A DNA stretch of 64,000 nucleotides, taken from contig JAFSNR010000097.1 of the NCBI GenBank assembly GCA_017443345.1, positions 1-64,000 of the forward strand, read 5' to 3'. The notes under the pieces were generated by a model that saw only the letters and a list, made by a program, of their open reading frames with translations, ran no database searches and was not told the DNA's origin. The position numbers and the translations under genes are program-made. Positions 8,218-18,625 of this stretch are shown piece by piece. Source of the stretch: Prevotella sp. GTDB lineage: Bacteria > Bacteroidota > Bacteroidia > Bacteroidales > Bacteroidaceae. The stretch's first letter is position 1. Every line of letters begins with the position of its first letter.

Positions 8218-8540
8218 CCATCAAAGAAGCACAAGAAGCAGTGGATCGCTGGATCAAGGAATACGGCGTGAGATACTTTTCGGAACTGACGAATATGGCG
8301 GTTTTAACGGAAGAAGTGGGCGAACTGGCACGTGTGATAGCCCGCAAATATGGTGACCAGAGTTTCAAGGAGGGCGAGAAAGACAATCTGGGCGAAGAGA
8401 TGGCAGATGTGCTTTGGGTACTACTTTGTCTGGCTAATCAGACTGGCGTAGACCTAACAGAAGAGCTCCAGAAATCCATCGAAAAGAAGACACAACGAGA
8501 TTCATTACGACATATTCATAACAAAAAATTATTAGCATAA
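8214..8540 (+). CDS. MazG-like nucleotide pyrophosphohydrolase
   Basis: 108 residues, an all-alpha single-domain NTP pyrophosphohydrolase. The metal-binding pattern EExxE...ExxD is visible as LTEEVGELARVIARKYG near residue 31 and NLGEEMADVLWVLLCLAN near residue 60. These proteins hydrolyse (d)NTPs, often non-canonical ones, to the monophosphate. Its place between dtd and deoC suggests nucleotide and translation-quality housekeeping. The precise substrate cannot be read from sequence. Confidence 0.88.
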   Translation: MTIKEAQEAVDRWIKEYGVRYFSELTNMAVLTEEVGELARVIARKYGDQSFKEGEKDNLGEEMADVLWVLLCLANQTGVDLTEELQKSIEKKTQRDSLRHIHNKKLLA

Positions 8541-8546
8541 TTAATT

Positions 8547-9482
8547 ATGGCAGAACACAATCACGAACATGAGCATCATCACCACCAGGAGATGCCTCAG
8601 AAGAGCCTGATTGAAGAGGCTCTGGGTAAGTATAACCTCGACATCAACGACGAGGAGGTAAAAGAAGCTGTGAAGAAAATCATAGCTGAAAAAGTGCATG
8701 AGAATGACAACCTGGAAACTAAGAAATTCCTGATGGGAAGTGTGGAACTTACCACGTTGAAAACGACAGATTCTGATGAGAGCGTCATGGCATTCACAGA
8801 GCGAGTCAACGAGTTCGACGAGCAGTATCCTGACCTACCCCATGTGGCCACCATCTGTGTCTATCCACGTTTCGCAAAGGTTGTAGCAGAAACCCTTGAG
8901 GTCGACGGTGTAGAAATCGCTTGCGTATCAGGCTCATTTCCAAGCTCTCAGGCCTTAATTGAGGTCAAAACGGTTGAGACATCACTGGCAGTAAAAGACG
9001 GTGCCACAGAGATTGATATGGTACTTTCTGTTGGTGCTTTCCTCAGTGGCGACTATGAGACTGTATGCGATGAAATCCAACAAATGAAGGAGGCATGTGG
9101 CGACAAGAAGATGAAGGTAATTCTTGAAACTGGTTGCCTGAAGACTGCCAGCAACATCAAAACTGCCTCATTATTAGCTATGTATGCCGGTGCTGATTAC
9201 ATCAAGACTTCAACAGGAAAAGAGCAACCTGCTGCAACTCCAGAAGCAGCCTACGTGATGTGTCAGGCCATTAAGGAATACTACGATGAAACGGGCATTC
9301 AGATTGGATTCAAGCCTGCTGGTGGACTGAATTCTGTGATGGATGCATTGATCTACTACACCATCGTCAAAGAGGTTCTTGGAGAGAAATGGCTGACTAA
9401 CCAGTGGTTCCGGATGGGCACTTCTCGTCTGGCTAACCTGCTGCTCAGCGAAGTGATTGGCGAGGAAGTGAAATTCTTCTAA
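8547..9482 (+). CDS. deoC: Deoxyribose-phosphate aldolase
   Basis: 311 residues. DeoC cleaves 2-deoxyribose-5-phosphate to acetaldehyde and glyceraldehyde-3-phosphate in deoxynucleoside breakdown. The catalytic set is visible: GATEIDMVLSVGA (Asp), the Schiff-base Lys in ADYIKTSTGK and the activating Lys in GFKPAGG. The protein is longer than the 220-260 residue norm because of an N-terminal extension that begins with a natural His-rich run (eight His between residues 4 and 14) before the TIM barrel. Last gene of the operon; the terminator at 9516-9539 follows. Confidence 0.94.
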   Translation: MAEHNHEHEHHHHQEMPQKSLIEEALGKYNLDINDEEVKEAVKKIIAEKVHENDNLETKKFLMGSVELTTLKTTDSDESVMAFTERVNEFDEQYPDLPHVATICVYPRFAKVVAETLEVDGVEIACVSGSFPSSQALIEVKTVETSLAVKDGATEIDMVLSVGAFLSGDYETVCDEIQQMKEACGDKKMKVILETGCLKTASNIKTASLLAMYAGADYIKTSTGKEQPAATPEAAYVMCQAIKEYYDETGIQIGFKPAGGLNSVMDALIYYTIVKEVLGEKWLTNQWFRMGTSRLANLLLSEVIGEEVKFF

Positions 9483-9515
9483 AAGCCAAAGAAAATGAAA
9501 TCTTAGAAATAATGA

Positions 9516-9539
9516 ACCCCTCCGAGTTTGGAGGGGTTA
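9516..9539. terminator. Bidirectional terminator between deoC and the polyprenyl synthase gene
   Basis: AACCCCTCC, loop GAGTTT, GGAGGGGTT: a perfect 9-pair stem with T-rich flanks on the right side, placed between two converging genes. Confidence 0.8.
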
Positions 9540-9543
9540 TTTG

Positions 9544-10518
9544 TTACACGTTTCTCTGAATCACATAATCCAGATAAGCCTTGTAGGCTTGTTTAAGCTC
9601 TGGTTTCACGCATTCATCGATATATTTCTGAGCTTCTTTAGCAAACTCTTCCATCTTCTTTTCAGCATATTCAATGCCACCATTTTGCTTCGTAAACTCG
9701 ACCAAAACTGCGATTTCATCGTTGTTGATAGTGCCGTTTTTAACTTTCTTGGCAAGCGTGTGCATCGCCTGCGAATCAGAATGATTCAGCGCATAGATCA
9801 CAGGCAGCGTTAACTTACCTTCAGTCATATCATTACCTGTGGGTTTACCTATTTCCTTGGAATCGTAATAATCGAAAATATCATCGCGAATCTGGAAAAT
9901 CATACCGATATTATGTCCGAACTTTTTGGCCTTCTCGACCTCTTCTGGATCTACGCCTACGGAGATAGCACCAAGGGCTGCACAAGCTTCGAAAAGAACA
10001 GCTGTTTTCTGGTCAATAACCTGATAATAAACATCTTCCGAGATTTCCTGATTGGAAATATTAGAAAGTTGAAGGATTTCACCAGCAGCAAGAGTCCTAC
10101 CAAGTTGAGCAAGTTGCTGTACTATTTCATTATTTTTTGATAGTGCTACTCGAAGCAAAGCAGTAGAGAGGATATAATCACCTACGAGCACAGCCACCTT
10201 ATTATCATAGGTGGCATTAACAGAAGCCTGACCACGTCGCTCATTACTCTCATCAACCACATCGTCATGAACCAAACTGGCCGTATGAAGCAATTCCAAA
10301 CCAAGGGCAGCATTCTGAGTAACCTCTGATACCTCACCATAGTTCTTGGCAGACAAGAGAATCAGCATAGGACGCATCCTCTTTCCACCACGTTTACGGA
10401 TATGTGAAAGGACATGCTCAAGCAATCCATCACCATGAGTCAGACTCTCATTGAACAATACGACGAAATCGTTCATTTCCGTCGCTATAGGTCTTCTAAT
10501 CATAGCTAAGTAATCCAT
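9544..10518 (-). CDS. Polyprenyl (octaprenyl-type) diphosphate synthase
   Basis: 324 residues from ATG 10518; a GTG one codon earlier is the alternative start. Long-chain trans-isoprenyl diphosphate synthase, supplying the side chain of menaquinone. The first aspartate motif is in LLHTASLVHDDVVDESNERRG and the second in FQIRDDIFDYY, with KRMRPML for substrate binding. The residue just before the first DD motif region is small, in keeping with long products, but chain length is not certain from sequence. Stand-alone gene, converging on deoC, diverging from polA. IspB or a similar name would fit. Confidence 0.92.
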   Translation of the reverse strand: MDYLAMIRRPIATEMNDFVVLFNESLTHGDGLLEHVLSHIRKRGGKRMRPMLILLSAKNYGEVSEVTQNAALGLELLHTASLVHDDVVDESNERRGQASVNATYDNKVAVLVGDYILSTALLRVALSKNNEIVQQLAQLGRTLAAGEILQLSNISNQEISEDVYYQVIDQKTAVLFEACAALGAISVGVDPEEVEKAKKFGHNIGMIFQIRDDIFDYYDSKEIGKPTGNDMTEGKLTLPVIYALNHSDSQAMHTLAKKVKNGTINNDEIAVLVEFTKQNGGIEYAEKKMEEFAKEAQKYIDECVKPELKQAYKAYLDYVIQRNV

Positions 10519-10607
10519 CACAAACTAAATTTTTCGATACAAAAATAGTAAAAAAGGTTGGATTTCAAAGAAAATTAAGTAATTTTACACCGAAAATTAA
10601 GAAAGTT

Positions 10608-13373
10608 ATGCAGAAATTGTTCCTTTTAGACGCTTATGCGCTCATTTATCGCAGTTATTATGCGTTCATCAAAAACCCTCGAATCAATTCGAAAGGTCTC
10701 AATACCAGTGCTATTATGGGCTTCCTGAACACGCTCAATGAGGTGCTCACAAAAGAGCAACCTACACATATTGGCGTGGCCTTCGATCCTCATGGCCCAA
10801 CCTTCCGTAGTGAGGCGTTTCCTGAATATAAGGCCCAGCGAGAAGAGACACCAGAGGATATTCGTAAGGCTGTTCCCATCATCAAGGATTTGTTAAAGGC
10901 TTACCGTATCCCAATCCTGCAAGTCGATGGGTACGAGGCAGATGACGTCATTGGAACACTGGCTTCGAAGGCTGGCGCAGCAGGCATAGAGACCTTTATG
11001 CTGACACCAGATAAAGACTATGGACAATTGGTTCGAGATAATGTCTTTATCTTCCGTCCACGACATGGAGGTGGTTACGAGACGATGGGACCTAAGGAGG
11101 TCTGCGAAAAATACGGCATTCCATCGACCAATTCCGTCATCGACCTTCTGGCGCTGATGGGCGACTCAGCAGATAACTTCCCTGGGTGTCCTGGAGTTGG
11201 TGAGAAGACAGCTGTGAAACTTATCAACGAATTTGGGAGCATCGAACAGTTGATCGCTCGTTCATCAGAGATCAAGGGTAAGCTTCGCGAAAAAGTAGAG
11301 GAGCATGTCGATGATATCAAGATGAGTTACTACCTCGCTACCATCAAAACGGATGTGCCCATCGAACTCGATATGGAAAATTTGAAGCTCGTCGAGCCCA
11401 ACGAGGACGAACTTGGCAAATTGCTCCTCGAACTGGAGATGAAGAGCTTCGCAGACCGAGTTCTTAAAAAAAGCCAAAAACCGCAAATTCCCGTTAACGG
11501 ACAACTCGATTTATTTGCAGAATTTCCGTCCGATGGTTCGAATCTTAGCGAAAACTCGAGTTTTGAGAGCCTTAAAACGACCCCTCACGACTACAAACTC
11601 GTTGAAAATGAGGAAGATTTGCTGAAATTACGTGATTATTTCTTGACAAATGAAATTTTCAGTCTAGACACAGAAACGACATCAACCTCTTCCATCGACG
11701 CAGAATTGGTGGGTTTGAGCTTCGCTGTGAAAGAATTCGAAGCGTTTTATGTGCCCATTCCTGCAAAACGTGAAGAAGCGTTGCGAATTGTTAATATCTT
11801 TAAAGAGGTGTACGAGAATGAGAAAATCTTAAAAGTCGGACAGAATCTGAAGTACGACCTCGAGGTGCTTCGTAACTATGGCATCGAATTGAAAGGTAAG
11901 ATGTGGGACACGATGATTGCCCACTACCTCATCCAACCTGAACTTCATCACAACATGGACTACATGGCTGAGATCTATCTCAACTACCAGACTATCCATA
12001 TTGATGAACTCATAGGTCCCAAAGGCAAAAACCAAAAATCGATGCGCTCTCTCCTACCCTCTCAAGTTTATGAGTATGCTGCAGAGGATGCTGACATCAC
12101 CCTGCGTCTGAAGAACAAGTTGGAACCTGAGCTGAAGAAGTTTGAGTGCGAAGACCTCTTTTATAATATAGAGATGCCATTGATGCCTGTTTTAGCTGAG
12201 ATGGAGATGAATGGCGTTTGTCTGGATACTGAATCACTAGCAGAGACGTCAAAACAATTCACCAATCGTATGAACGAGATTGAAGCGCGTATCTACGAAC
12301 TCGCAGGTGAACAGTTTAATATTGCCTCACCAAAACAAGTTGGTGAGATCCTCTTCGACAAACTAAAAATCGTAGAAAAAGCCAAGAAGACCAAGACTGG
12401 TCAATACGTCACTTCTGAGGAGGTTCTCCAACAACTGCGAAACAAACATGAAATCGTTGCAGACATCTTGGAACACAGAGGATTAAAGAAACTCATAGGC
12501 ACCTATGTAGAAGCCCTTCCTAAACTGATTAATCCTCGCACAGGACATATTCATACCTCATTTAATCAGACGATTACTGCCACAGGCCGCTTGTCAAGTA
12601 GCGATCCTAACCTTCAGAATATCCCTATTCGTGGCGAAGATGGTAAAGAAATCCGTAAAGCTTTTGTGCCAGAGCCTGGTTGTCTGTTCTTTTCAGCAGA
12701 CTATTCTCAGATAGAACTTCGTGTGATGGCCCATCTGTCGCAGGATGAAAACATGGTAGAGGTTTTCCGTGAGGGCAAGGATCTCCACGCAGCTACTGCA
12801 GCCAACATCTATAAGAAACCTATTGAAGAGGTGACTCGCGACGAACGTACCAAATCGAAGCGTGCCAACTTTGGTATCATCTATGGTATTACCGTCTTTG
12901 GTTTGGCAGAGCGCTTGGACATCCCTCGCGACGAAGCTAAGATGCTGATAGACGGCTACTTCGCAACCTTCCCACAGGTCCATGATTATATGGAAAAATC
13001 TAAAGAAGTGGCTCGTCAGAAAGGATACGTCACTACCCTATTCGGACGTCGTCGCTATCTGCCAGACATCAATTCGCATAATGCCACTGTTCGAGGCTTT
13101 GCTGAGCGAAATGCCATCAATGCCCCCATTCAGGGCACTGCTGCTGATATCATCAAGGTGGCCATGATTAAGATCTTCAATCGCTTCAAGGCTGAAGGCA
13201 TCAAGAGCAAGATGATTCTCCAGGTGCACGACGAACTCAACTTCTCCGTATACCCAGAAGAAAAGGAGAAGGTAGAGCGCATCGTCATCGAAGAGATGCA
13301 GTCTGCCTTCCCCCTTAGTGTTCCACTGGTTGCTGATTCCGGCTATGGCCAAAACTGGCTCGAAGCCCACTAA
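10608..13373 (+). CDS. polA: DNA polymerase I
   Basis: 921 residues with all three activities. The 5' nuclease domain covers about residues 1-290 (DAYALIYRSYYAF, GYEADDVIGTLA). The 3'-5' exonuclease appears intact: FSLDTETTS near residue 354, GQNLKYDLEVL, and YAAEDADITLRL with the YxxxD motif. Polymerase motifs A (DYSQIELRV), B (RTKSKRANFGIIYG) and C (QVHDELNF) are at their expected places. The start follows a weak TAATTTTA element; the downstream gene converges 6 bases after the stop with no clear terminator. Confidence 0.97.
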   Translation: MQKLFLLDAYALIYRSYYAFIKNPRINSKGLNTSAIMGFLNTLNEVLTKEQPTHIGVAFDPHGPTFRSEAFPEYKAQREETPEDIRKAVPIIKDLLKAYRIPILQVDGYEADDVIGTLASKAGAAGIETFMLTPDKDYGQLVRDNVFIFRPRHGGGYETMGPKEVCEKYGIPSTNSVIDLLALMGDSADNFPGCPGVGEKTAVKLINEFGSIEQLIARSSEIKGKLREKVEEHVDDIKMSYYLATIKTDVPIELDMENLKLVEPNEDELGKLLLELEMKSFADRVLKKSQKPQIPVNGQLDLFAEFPSDGSNLSENSSFESLKTTPHDYKLVENEEDLLKLRDYFLTNEIFSLDTETTSTSSIDAELVGLSFAVKEFEAFYVPIPAKREEALRIVNIFKEVYENEKILKVGQNLKYDLEVLRNYGIELKGKMWDTMIAHYLIQPELHHNMDYMAEIYLNYQTIHIDELIGPKGKNQKSMRSLLPSQVYEYAAEDADITLRLKNKLEPELKKFECEDLFYNIEMPLMPVLAEMEMNGVCLDTESLAETSKQFTNRMNEIEARIYELAGEQFNIASPKQVGEILFDKLKIVEKAKKTKTGQYVTSEEVLQQLRNKHEIVADILEHRGLKKLIGTYVEALPKLINPRTGHIHTSFNQTITATGRLSSSDPNLQNIPIRGEDGKEIRKAFVPEPGCLFFSADYSQIELRVMAHLSQDENMVEVFREGKDLHAATAANIYKKPIEEVTRDERTKSKRANFGIIYGITVFGLAERLDIPRDEAKMLIDGYFATFPQVHDYMEKSKEVARQKGYVTTLFGRRRYLPDINSHNATVRGFAERNAINAPIQGTAADIIKVAMIKIFNRFKAEGIKSKMILQVHDELNFSVYPEEKEKVERIVIEEMQSAFPLSVPLVADSGYGQNWLEAH

Positions 13374-13379
13374 TACAGC

Positions 13380-13898
13380 TTATTTCACACGCCAGATGTT
13401 AAGGACAATGCCTTTGAATTGCTGGGAGAAATCTGGTGCACAAAGGAAGAGCGAATTGTTCAGCCAAGCGTATTTACTATCAGCTGGAGCCTCGAATTGT
13501 GGTGCTGCCTTGAAGTAAAAGGTTGGATTACCATTGGCATCCTTACCACTGTGAATAATTCCACGATTACGAACGTGGATAACAACGCCGTCGTCTGTCT
13601 TGATACAGTAGATGGCCTCGAGTTCTGTGCGATTAATGGCTGTATTGGCAATCTGGTAATCAGCCCCACCATTGATGATGGTTCCCTTGATATTCGGACC
13701 CTCGAAAGTGCCTCCTGTAATAGGGATGATGGTGCGACGTCCATGTTGGGTTTCACCACAAGAATAGGCCTCGTCGAGTGTCACTTTCAGCTGGAATGCA
13801 AACTCCAGTTCTGGGGTATTCTTTGGTTCTTCGATTTGTGCGCTGGCCATCAGATTCAGACCCAGCAACATGATAGCTGATAACAATAACTTTTTCAT
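13380..13898 (-). CDS. Secreted DUF3237 family protein
   Basis: 172 residues with a signal peptide (MKKLLLSAIMLLGLNLMASAQ). The remainder has the DUF3237 hallmarks LEFAFQLKVTLDEAY, GRRTIIPITGGTFEGPNIKGTIINGGADYQ and DDGVVIHVRNRGII. The family is a beta-barrel of unknown function, rarely exported; here it would be periplasmic. Its promoter (13930-13937) is back to back with that of ychF. Confidence 0.8.
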   Translation of the reverse strand: MKKLLLSAIMLLGLNLMASAQIEEPKNTPELEFAFQLKVTLDEAYSCGETQHGRRTIIPITGGTFEGPNIKGTIINGGADYQIANTAINRTELEAIYCIKTDDGVVIHVRNRGIIHSGKDANGNPTFYFKAAPQFEAPADSKYAWLNNSLFLCAPDFSQQFKGIVLNIWRVK

Positions 13899-13929
13899 TC
13901 TTAGTAATCATTTTTGTTGTTCGATGGTG

Positions 13930-13988
13930 CAAAGATAAGCAAAATATCTAAATATATTTTGTTTTTCGCGCTTTTTACACTACCTTTG
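13930..13988. promoter_or_regulatory. Divergent promoters for the DUF3237 gene (-) and ychF (+)
   Basis: Leftward TATCTTTG lies at 13930-13937. Rightward TTTG at 13958-13961 is followed after 19 bases by TACCTTTG at 13981-13988. Both fit the Bacteroidetes consensus. Confidence 0.6.
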
Positions 13989-14016
13989 CAGCCGAAATAA
14001 ACGTTTATAGAAGAAA

Positions 14017-15117
14017 ATGGCATTAAAATGTGGTATTGTGGGACTCCCTAACGTGGGTAAGTCCACATTGTTCAATTGCTTGTCGAGCGCCAAGGCTCAG
14101 GCAGCAAATTTCCCCTTTTGTACAATTGAGCCCAACGTGGGTGTGATTACCGTTCCTGATGAGCGACTGACGAAATTGGCAGAGCTCGTTCATCCTGGAC
14201 GTATCGTGCCTGCTACCTGCGAAATCGTTGATATCGCAGGTCTCGTAAAAGGTGCTTCGAAGGGCGAAGGACTGGGAAATAAGTTCCTTGGGAACATTCG
14301 TGAGACGGATGCGATTATCCATGTGCTCCGTTGCTTTGAGGATGAGAATATCACCCACGTAGATGGCACAATCGACCCCATCCGCGATAAGGAAATCATC
14401 GATACAGAGCTTCAGTTGAAGGACCTCGAGACCATTGAGAGTCGCCTGGCAAAGACTGAGAAGGCTGCTGCTGCAGGCAATAAGGACGCGAAGATTGAAG
14501 TGACAGTTCTCCATGCCTATAAAGAGGTATTGGAGCAGGGTAAGAATGCTCGTATCGTGGAGTTTGAGAGTAAGGACGAACAGGATTGTGCTCGCAACCT
14601 TTTCCTGCTGACTTCCAAGCCTGTGCTCTATGTCTGCAACGTAGGCGAGGCTGATGCCAAAAGTGGCAACGATTTCACCAAGAAAGTCGAGGCGCTCGCC
14701 AAGGAAGAAGGTGCTGAGGCAATGATTATCGCAGCAAAGACTGAGGAGGATATCGCAGAACTCGAGAGCTACGAGGACAAGCAGATGTTCCTCGAGGAGC
14801 TTGGTCTCGAAGAGAGTGGTGTGAATCGCCTCATCAAGAAGGCTTACGCTCTGCTGAACCTTGAGACCTTTATTACAGCTGGTGAGATGGAGGTAAAGGC
14901 CTGGACCTATAAGAAGGGCTGGAAGGCTCCGCAGTGTGCTGGCGTCATCCATACCGACTTCGAAAAGGGCTTTATTCGTGCTGAGGTCATCAAGTACGAG
15001 GATTATATCCAATATGGCTCTGAGGCAGCTGTTCGCGAGGCTGGTAAGATGGGCGTTGAGGGTAAGGATTACGTGGTTCAGGATGGTGATATCATGCACT
15101 TCCGCTTTAATGTCTGA
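14017..15117 (+). CDS. ychF: Redox/ribosome-associated P-loop ATPase YchF (OLA1 family)
   Basis: 366 residues, the normal length. YchF is an Obg-like translation-factor NTPase that prefers ATP. G1 is GLPNVGKST at residues 8-16, switch [16 protein letters not shown]3 [20 protein letters not shown], and the C-terminal TGS domain includes [30 protein letters not shown]. The usual G4 NKxD is replaced by an NVGE-type segment (YVCNVGEAD), as is typical of the family. It is followed 2 bases later by lgt, so the two are co-transcribed. Confidence 0.96.
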   Translation: MALKCGIVGLPNVGKSTLFNCLSSAKAQAANFPFCTIEPNVGVITVPDERLTKLAELVHPGRIVPATCEIVDIAGLVKGASKGEGLGNKFLGNIRETDAIIHVLRCFEDENITHVDGTIDPIRDKEIIDTELQLKDLETIESRLAKTEKAAAAGNKDAKIEVTVLHAYKEVLEQGKNARIVEFESKDEQDCARNLFLLTSKPVLYVCNVGEADAKSGNDFTKKVEALAKEEGAEAMIIAAKTEEDIAELESYEDKQMFLEELGLEESGVNRLIKKAYALLNLETFITAGEMEVKAWTYKKGWKAPQCAGVIHTDFEKGFIRAEVIKYEDYIQYGSEAAVREAGKMGVEGKDYVVQDGDIMHFRFNV

Positions 15118-15119
15118 GT

Positions 15120-15947
15120 ATGATGCATCTGTTGAGCTATATCCTCTGGAACCCTGACTTGGAGGCATTCCATCTGGGTCCTATCACGATACGCTGGTAT
15201 GGTCTGTTGTGGATCATCGGACTGGCTTTGGCCTATCTCATAGTACAGCGTCTTTACAAGGAGCAGAAGATCAAGGACGAGCTCTTCGATCCGCTTTTCT
15301 TCTACTGTTTCGTAGGCATTCTCTTGGGCGCTCGTCTGGGCCATTGCATCTTCTACCAGCCAGACTATTTCCTGACCTCGTGGAAAGGCTTTGTGGAGAT
15401 GTGGCTACCCATTCATTTCACCCCTGATGGAGACTGGAAACTAATAGGTTATGCAGGTCTCGCCTCACATGGAGGTACATTGGGTCTGATGATAGCCCTC
15501 TGGCTCTATGTGAAGCAAACCAAACTGAGCATCTGGACGGTACTCGATAACATCGCCATCGCCACAGGTACAACGGCCTGCTTTATCCGCTTGGGAAACC
15601 TCATGAACTCTGAGATTATAGGCAAGATTACAGACGTTCCCTGGGCATTTATCTTCGAGAAGGTAGACCCTATGCCTCGCCACCCAGGACAGCTTTATGA
15701 AGCCATCGCCTATGCCCTACTCTTCCTGATTATGTGGGTTCTTCATAAGAAGATGCCTGAGAAGATCGGCACTGGCTGGTATTTTGGCTTCTGTCTGACG
15801 TATATCTTCACCTTCCGCTTCTTCATTGAGTACACCAAGGAGATTCAGGAAGCCTTCGAAGCCTCTCTCCCACTCGATATGGGACAGATACTTTCGATAC
15901 CATTTATCATCCTTGGAACCTATTGCATGATAAGAGCCAAGAAATAA
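15120..15947 (+). CDS. lgt: Prolipoprotein diacylglyceryl transferase
   Basis: 275 residues, polytopic inner-membrane enzyme that adds diacylglycerol from phosphatidylglycerol to the lipobox Cys of prolipoproteins. The Lgt signature [12 protein letters not shown] is present near residues 158-169, with [23 protein letters not shown] and HPGQLYEA. Seven or so membrane segments are visible. The start (ATGATG) lies 2 bases after the ychF stop. A strong hairpin follows at 15950. Confidence 0.96.
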   Translation: MMHLLSYILWNPDLEAFHLGPITIRWYGLLWIIGLALAYLIVQRLYKEQKIKDELFDPLFFYCFVGILLGARLGHCIFYQPDYFLTSWKGFVEMWLPIHFTPDGDWKLIGYAGLASHGGTLGLMIALWLYVKQTKLSIWTVLDNIAIATGTTACFIRLGNLMNSEIIGKITDVPWAFIFEKVDPMPRHPGQLYEAIAYALLFLIMWVLHKKMPEKIGTGWYFGFCLTYIFTFRFFIEYTKEIQEAFEASLPLDMGQILSIPFIILGTYCMIRAKK

Positions 15948-15949
15948 AA

Positions 15950-15990
15950 AATAAGCGCCATTTAATTTTGAATAAGTGGCGCTTATTTTT
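15950..15990. terminator. Terminator between lgt and mutS, overlapping a dispersed AAGTGSC repeat
   Basis: AATAAGCGCCATTTA and TAAGTGGCGCTTATT form a 15-pair stem with one mismatch, followed by a T run. It ends 14 bases before the mutS stop codon, so it may serve both converging genes. The stem sequence and the adjoining TCAATACTCGGCACTTATT recur in altered arrangement at 19918-19966. Confidence 0.75.
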
Positions 15991-16003
15991 CAATACTCGG
16001 CAC

Positions 16004-18625
16004 TTATTTGCCAGAGACTATTTTCTTGATATCATTCAGCTTATTCAGGGCTTCGAGGGGGGTGAGATTATTCACATCGAGGCCGAGGATTTCATCGCGA
16101 ACCTGACAAAGAACTGGGTCATCGAGCTGGAAGAAGCTCAACTGCATGCCTTCACGAGAGGCAGCTATCTCTGCTGTGGGTTTGCCAACAGCACCTACCT
16201 GCGAATTATCAGCCTCCAACTGTTTCAGAATCACGTTGGCACGCTTCACGATCGATCGCGGCATACCCGCAATCTCTGCCACATGGATACCAAAGGAGTG
16301 CTCACTCCCACCCTTTTCGAGCTTGCGCAGGAAGATCACCTTGCCATCGACCTCCTTCACAGAGACATTATAATTCTTGATGCGTGAGAAGTTCTTCTCC
16401 ATCTCATTGAGCTCGTGATAGTGCGTGGCAAAGAGGGTACGAGGGTGACCTTTGGCATTCTCGTGGAGATATTCCACAATCGCCCAGGCAATAGAGATAC
16501 CATCATAGGTTGAGGTTCCACGACCCAACTCATCGAAGAGCACCAAGGAGCGACTGCTGACGTTATTCAGGATATTCGAAGCCTCTGTCATCTCCACCAT
16601 AAACGTGGATTCCCCCAAGGAAATATTATCTGAGGCCCCTACCCTTGTGAATATCTTATCCACCAAGCCGATTCTCGCAGCCTCTGCTGGCACGAAACAA
16701 CCTATTTGAGCGAGTAGTACTATCAGAGCCGTTTGTCGCAGCAGAGCCGATTTACCAGCCATATTCGGACCAGTAATGATGATGATCTGCTGACGCTCAT
16801 TGTCGAGCAGGATATCATTGGGCACATAGCGTTCGCCTATGGGCAATTCCTGTTCGATAACTGGATGACGACCTTGTTTGATATCTATCACCTCTGAGGA
16901 ATCAATTACAGGACGGATATACTTGTTCTCCTCTGCTGTCTTCGCAAAACTCAGCAGACAGTCGAGGCGAGCAATGATATTCGCATTGATCTGAATCTGT
17001 GGGATAAACTCCTGCATTGAGAGCACCAAGTCATTGAAGAGCTTGGCTTCAAGGCTCAGAATCTTGTCTTCAGCACCAAGGATCTTCTCTTCGTACTCCT
17101 TGAGTTCCTGCGTGATATAGCGCTCTGCTTGGGCCAGAGTCTGCTTGCGCACCCATTCTGCTGGCACCATATCCTTGTAGGTATTGCGCACCTCGAGATA
17201 GTAGCCAAAGACGTTGTTATAGCCTATCTTCAAACTCGAAATGCCTGTCGCTGTTGCCTCGCGCTCCTGAATCTTCAGAAGATAATCCTTGCCTGAATAG
17301 GCGATGCTCCTTAATTCATCGAGTTCAGCATTCACTCCGTCTTTAATCACGCCTCCCTTAGCTACCAACTGTGGAGGATCGTTCTGTATCTCCTTCTCGA
17401 TTCTGTCACGTAGACTCTCGCAGAGATTCAACTGCTCTCCCACTCGATTCAGCGCCTCGTTCTTGGCATAAAGACAGGCAGTCTTGATGGGTTGAATCGC
17501 TTGCAAAGCTGTCTTCAACTGAACGACCTCGCGAGGCGATACTCGCCCAACAGCAGCCTTGGAGATAATGCGCTCCAAGTCGCCTATACGATGCAACTGA
17601 TCGTCAATGCACTCCCTGAACTCAGGCTCGCGATAGTAATACTCCACGATGTCGAGACGCGAGTTGATGGGCTTTTCGTCCTTCAGAGGAAACACCAGCC
17701 AGCGACGCAGCAATCGCCCTCCCATAGGGCTCACCGTCTTGTCGATGACATCAAGTAGCGACTTGCCGTCATCCTGCATGGGATGAACCAACTCCAGGCT
17801 GCGAATGGTGAACTTATCCAGACGCACATATCTGTCTTCCTCGATGCGAGAGATCGAAGTGATATGCCCTATCTGTGTATGCTGAGTCTGTTCGAGATAT
17901 TGCAGGATGGCACCTGCTGCGATAACGCCTGATTGCAGATGGTCCACACCAAAACCCTTCAGGTTCTTCACATTAAAGTGGCGCAACAGCTTCTGCTTCG
18001 AAGTCTGCTCCGTAAACACCCAGTCGTCGAGCTGGAAGGTAAAGTATTTCGAACCAAAATGGCGCTCAAACTCCTGCTTCTTCGAACGATCATGAAGGAT
18101 CTCCTTGGGCGAGAAGTTGCCCAACAGCTTTTCCACGTAATCGGCTGTGCCTTCGCCAGTTAGGAATTCGCCTGTGGAAATATCGAGGAAGGCTACTCCA
18201 AAACTCGACTTGCCAAAGTGCACAGCTGCGAGAAAGTTGTTCTCCTTGTAGTTCAGCACGTTGTCTGACAAGGCCACACCAGGAGTCACCAACTCCGTAA
18301 TACCTCTTTTTACGAGTTTCTTTGTGAGTTTGGGATCCTCGAGCTGGTCGCAGATAGCCACACGCTTACCAGCACGAATCAGTTTGGGCAGATAGGTATC
18401 GAGGGCGTGATGGGGAAATCCTGCCATCTCGTCGCCCTTGTTGTAACCATTGTTACGATGGGTGAGGGTAATGCCCAGAATCTTCGAGGCAGTAATGGCA
18501 TCTTCGCAATAGGTCTCATAGAAATCGCCACACCTGAACAGCATGACTGCATCAGGATGTTTCGCCTTCAAATCGAAGAACTGTTTCATCATCGGGGTCA
18601 GTTCCTTGCCCTCTTTCTTTGCCAT
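16004..18625 (-). CDS. mutS: DNA mismatch repair protein MutS
   Basis: 873 residues. The mismatch-recognition motif GDFYET (Phe-x-Glu) is at about residues 33-38; the connector, lever and clamp domains follow, and the ATPase has Walker A GPNMAGKS, the ST(x)-type [13 protein letters not shown], Walker [20 protein letters not shown] and the ABC-type helix at the end. The C-terminus stops soon after the helix-turn-helix ([20 protein letters not shown]), as is usual. The start shares one base with the lactonase stop (TAATG), and a dedicated promoter lies inside the tail of that gene at 18651-18681. Confidence 0.97.
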   Translation of the reverse strand: MAKKEGKELTPMMKQFFDLKAKHPDAVMLFRCGDFYETYCEDAITASKILGITLTHRNNGYNKGDEMAGFPHHALDTYLPKLIRAGKRVAICDQLEDPKLTKKLVKRGITELVTPGVALSDNVLNYKENNFLAAVHFGKSSFGVAFLDISTGEFLTGEGTADYVEKLLGNFSPKEILHDRSKKQEFERHFGSKYFTFQLDDWVFTEQTSKQKLLRHFNVKNLKGFGVDHLQSGVIAAGAILQYLEQTQHTQIGHITSISRIEEDRYVRLDKFTIRSLELVHPMQDDGKSLLDVIDKTVSPMGGRLLRRWLVFPLKDEKPINSRLDIVEYYYREPEFRECIDDQLHRIGDLERIISKAAVGRVSPREVVQLKTALQAIQPIKTACLYAKNEALNRVGEQLNLCESLRDRIEKEIQNDPPQLVAKGGVIKDGVNAELDELRSIAYSGKDYLLKIQEREATATGISSLKIGYNNVFGYYLEVRNTYKDMVPAEWVRKQTLAQAERYITQELKEYEEKILGAEDKILSLEAKLFNDLVLSMQEFIPQIQINANIIARLDCLLSFAKTAEENKYIRPVIDSSEVIDIKQGRHPVIEQELPIGERYVPNDILLDNERQQIIIITGPNMAGKSALLRQTALIVLLAQIGCFVPAEAARIGLVDKIFTRVGASDNISLGESTFMVEMTEASNILNNVSSRSLVLFDELGRGTSTYDGISIAWAIVEYLHENAKGHPRTLFATHYHELNEMEKNFSRIKNYNVSVKEVDGKVIFLRKLEKGGSEHSFGIHVAEIAGMPRSIVKRANVILKQLEADNSQVGAVGKPTAEIAASREGMQLSFFQLDDPVLCQVRDEILGLDVNNLTPLEALNKLNDIKKIVSGK

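Noticed and set aside
14023..15168. Long reverse-strand frame (381 codons) opposite ychF
   Set aside because: It is the antisense shadow of ychF; composition is Leu/Ser/His-rich without domains, and the sense gene has full motifs.
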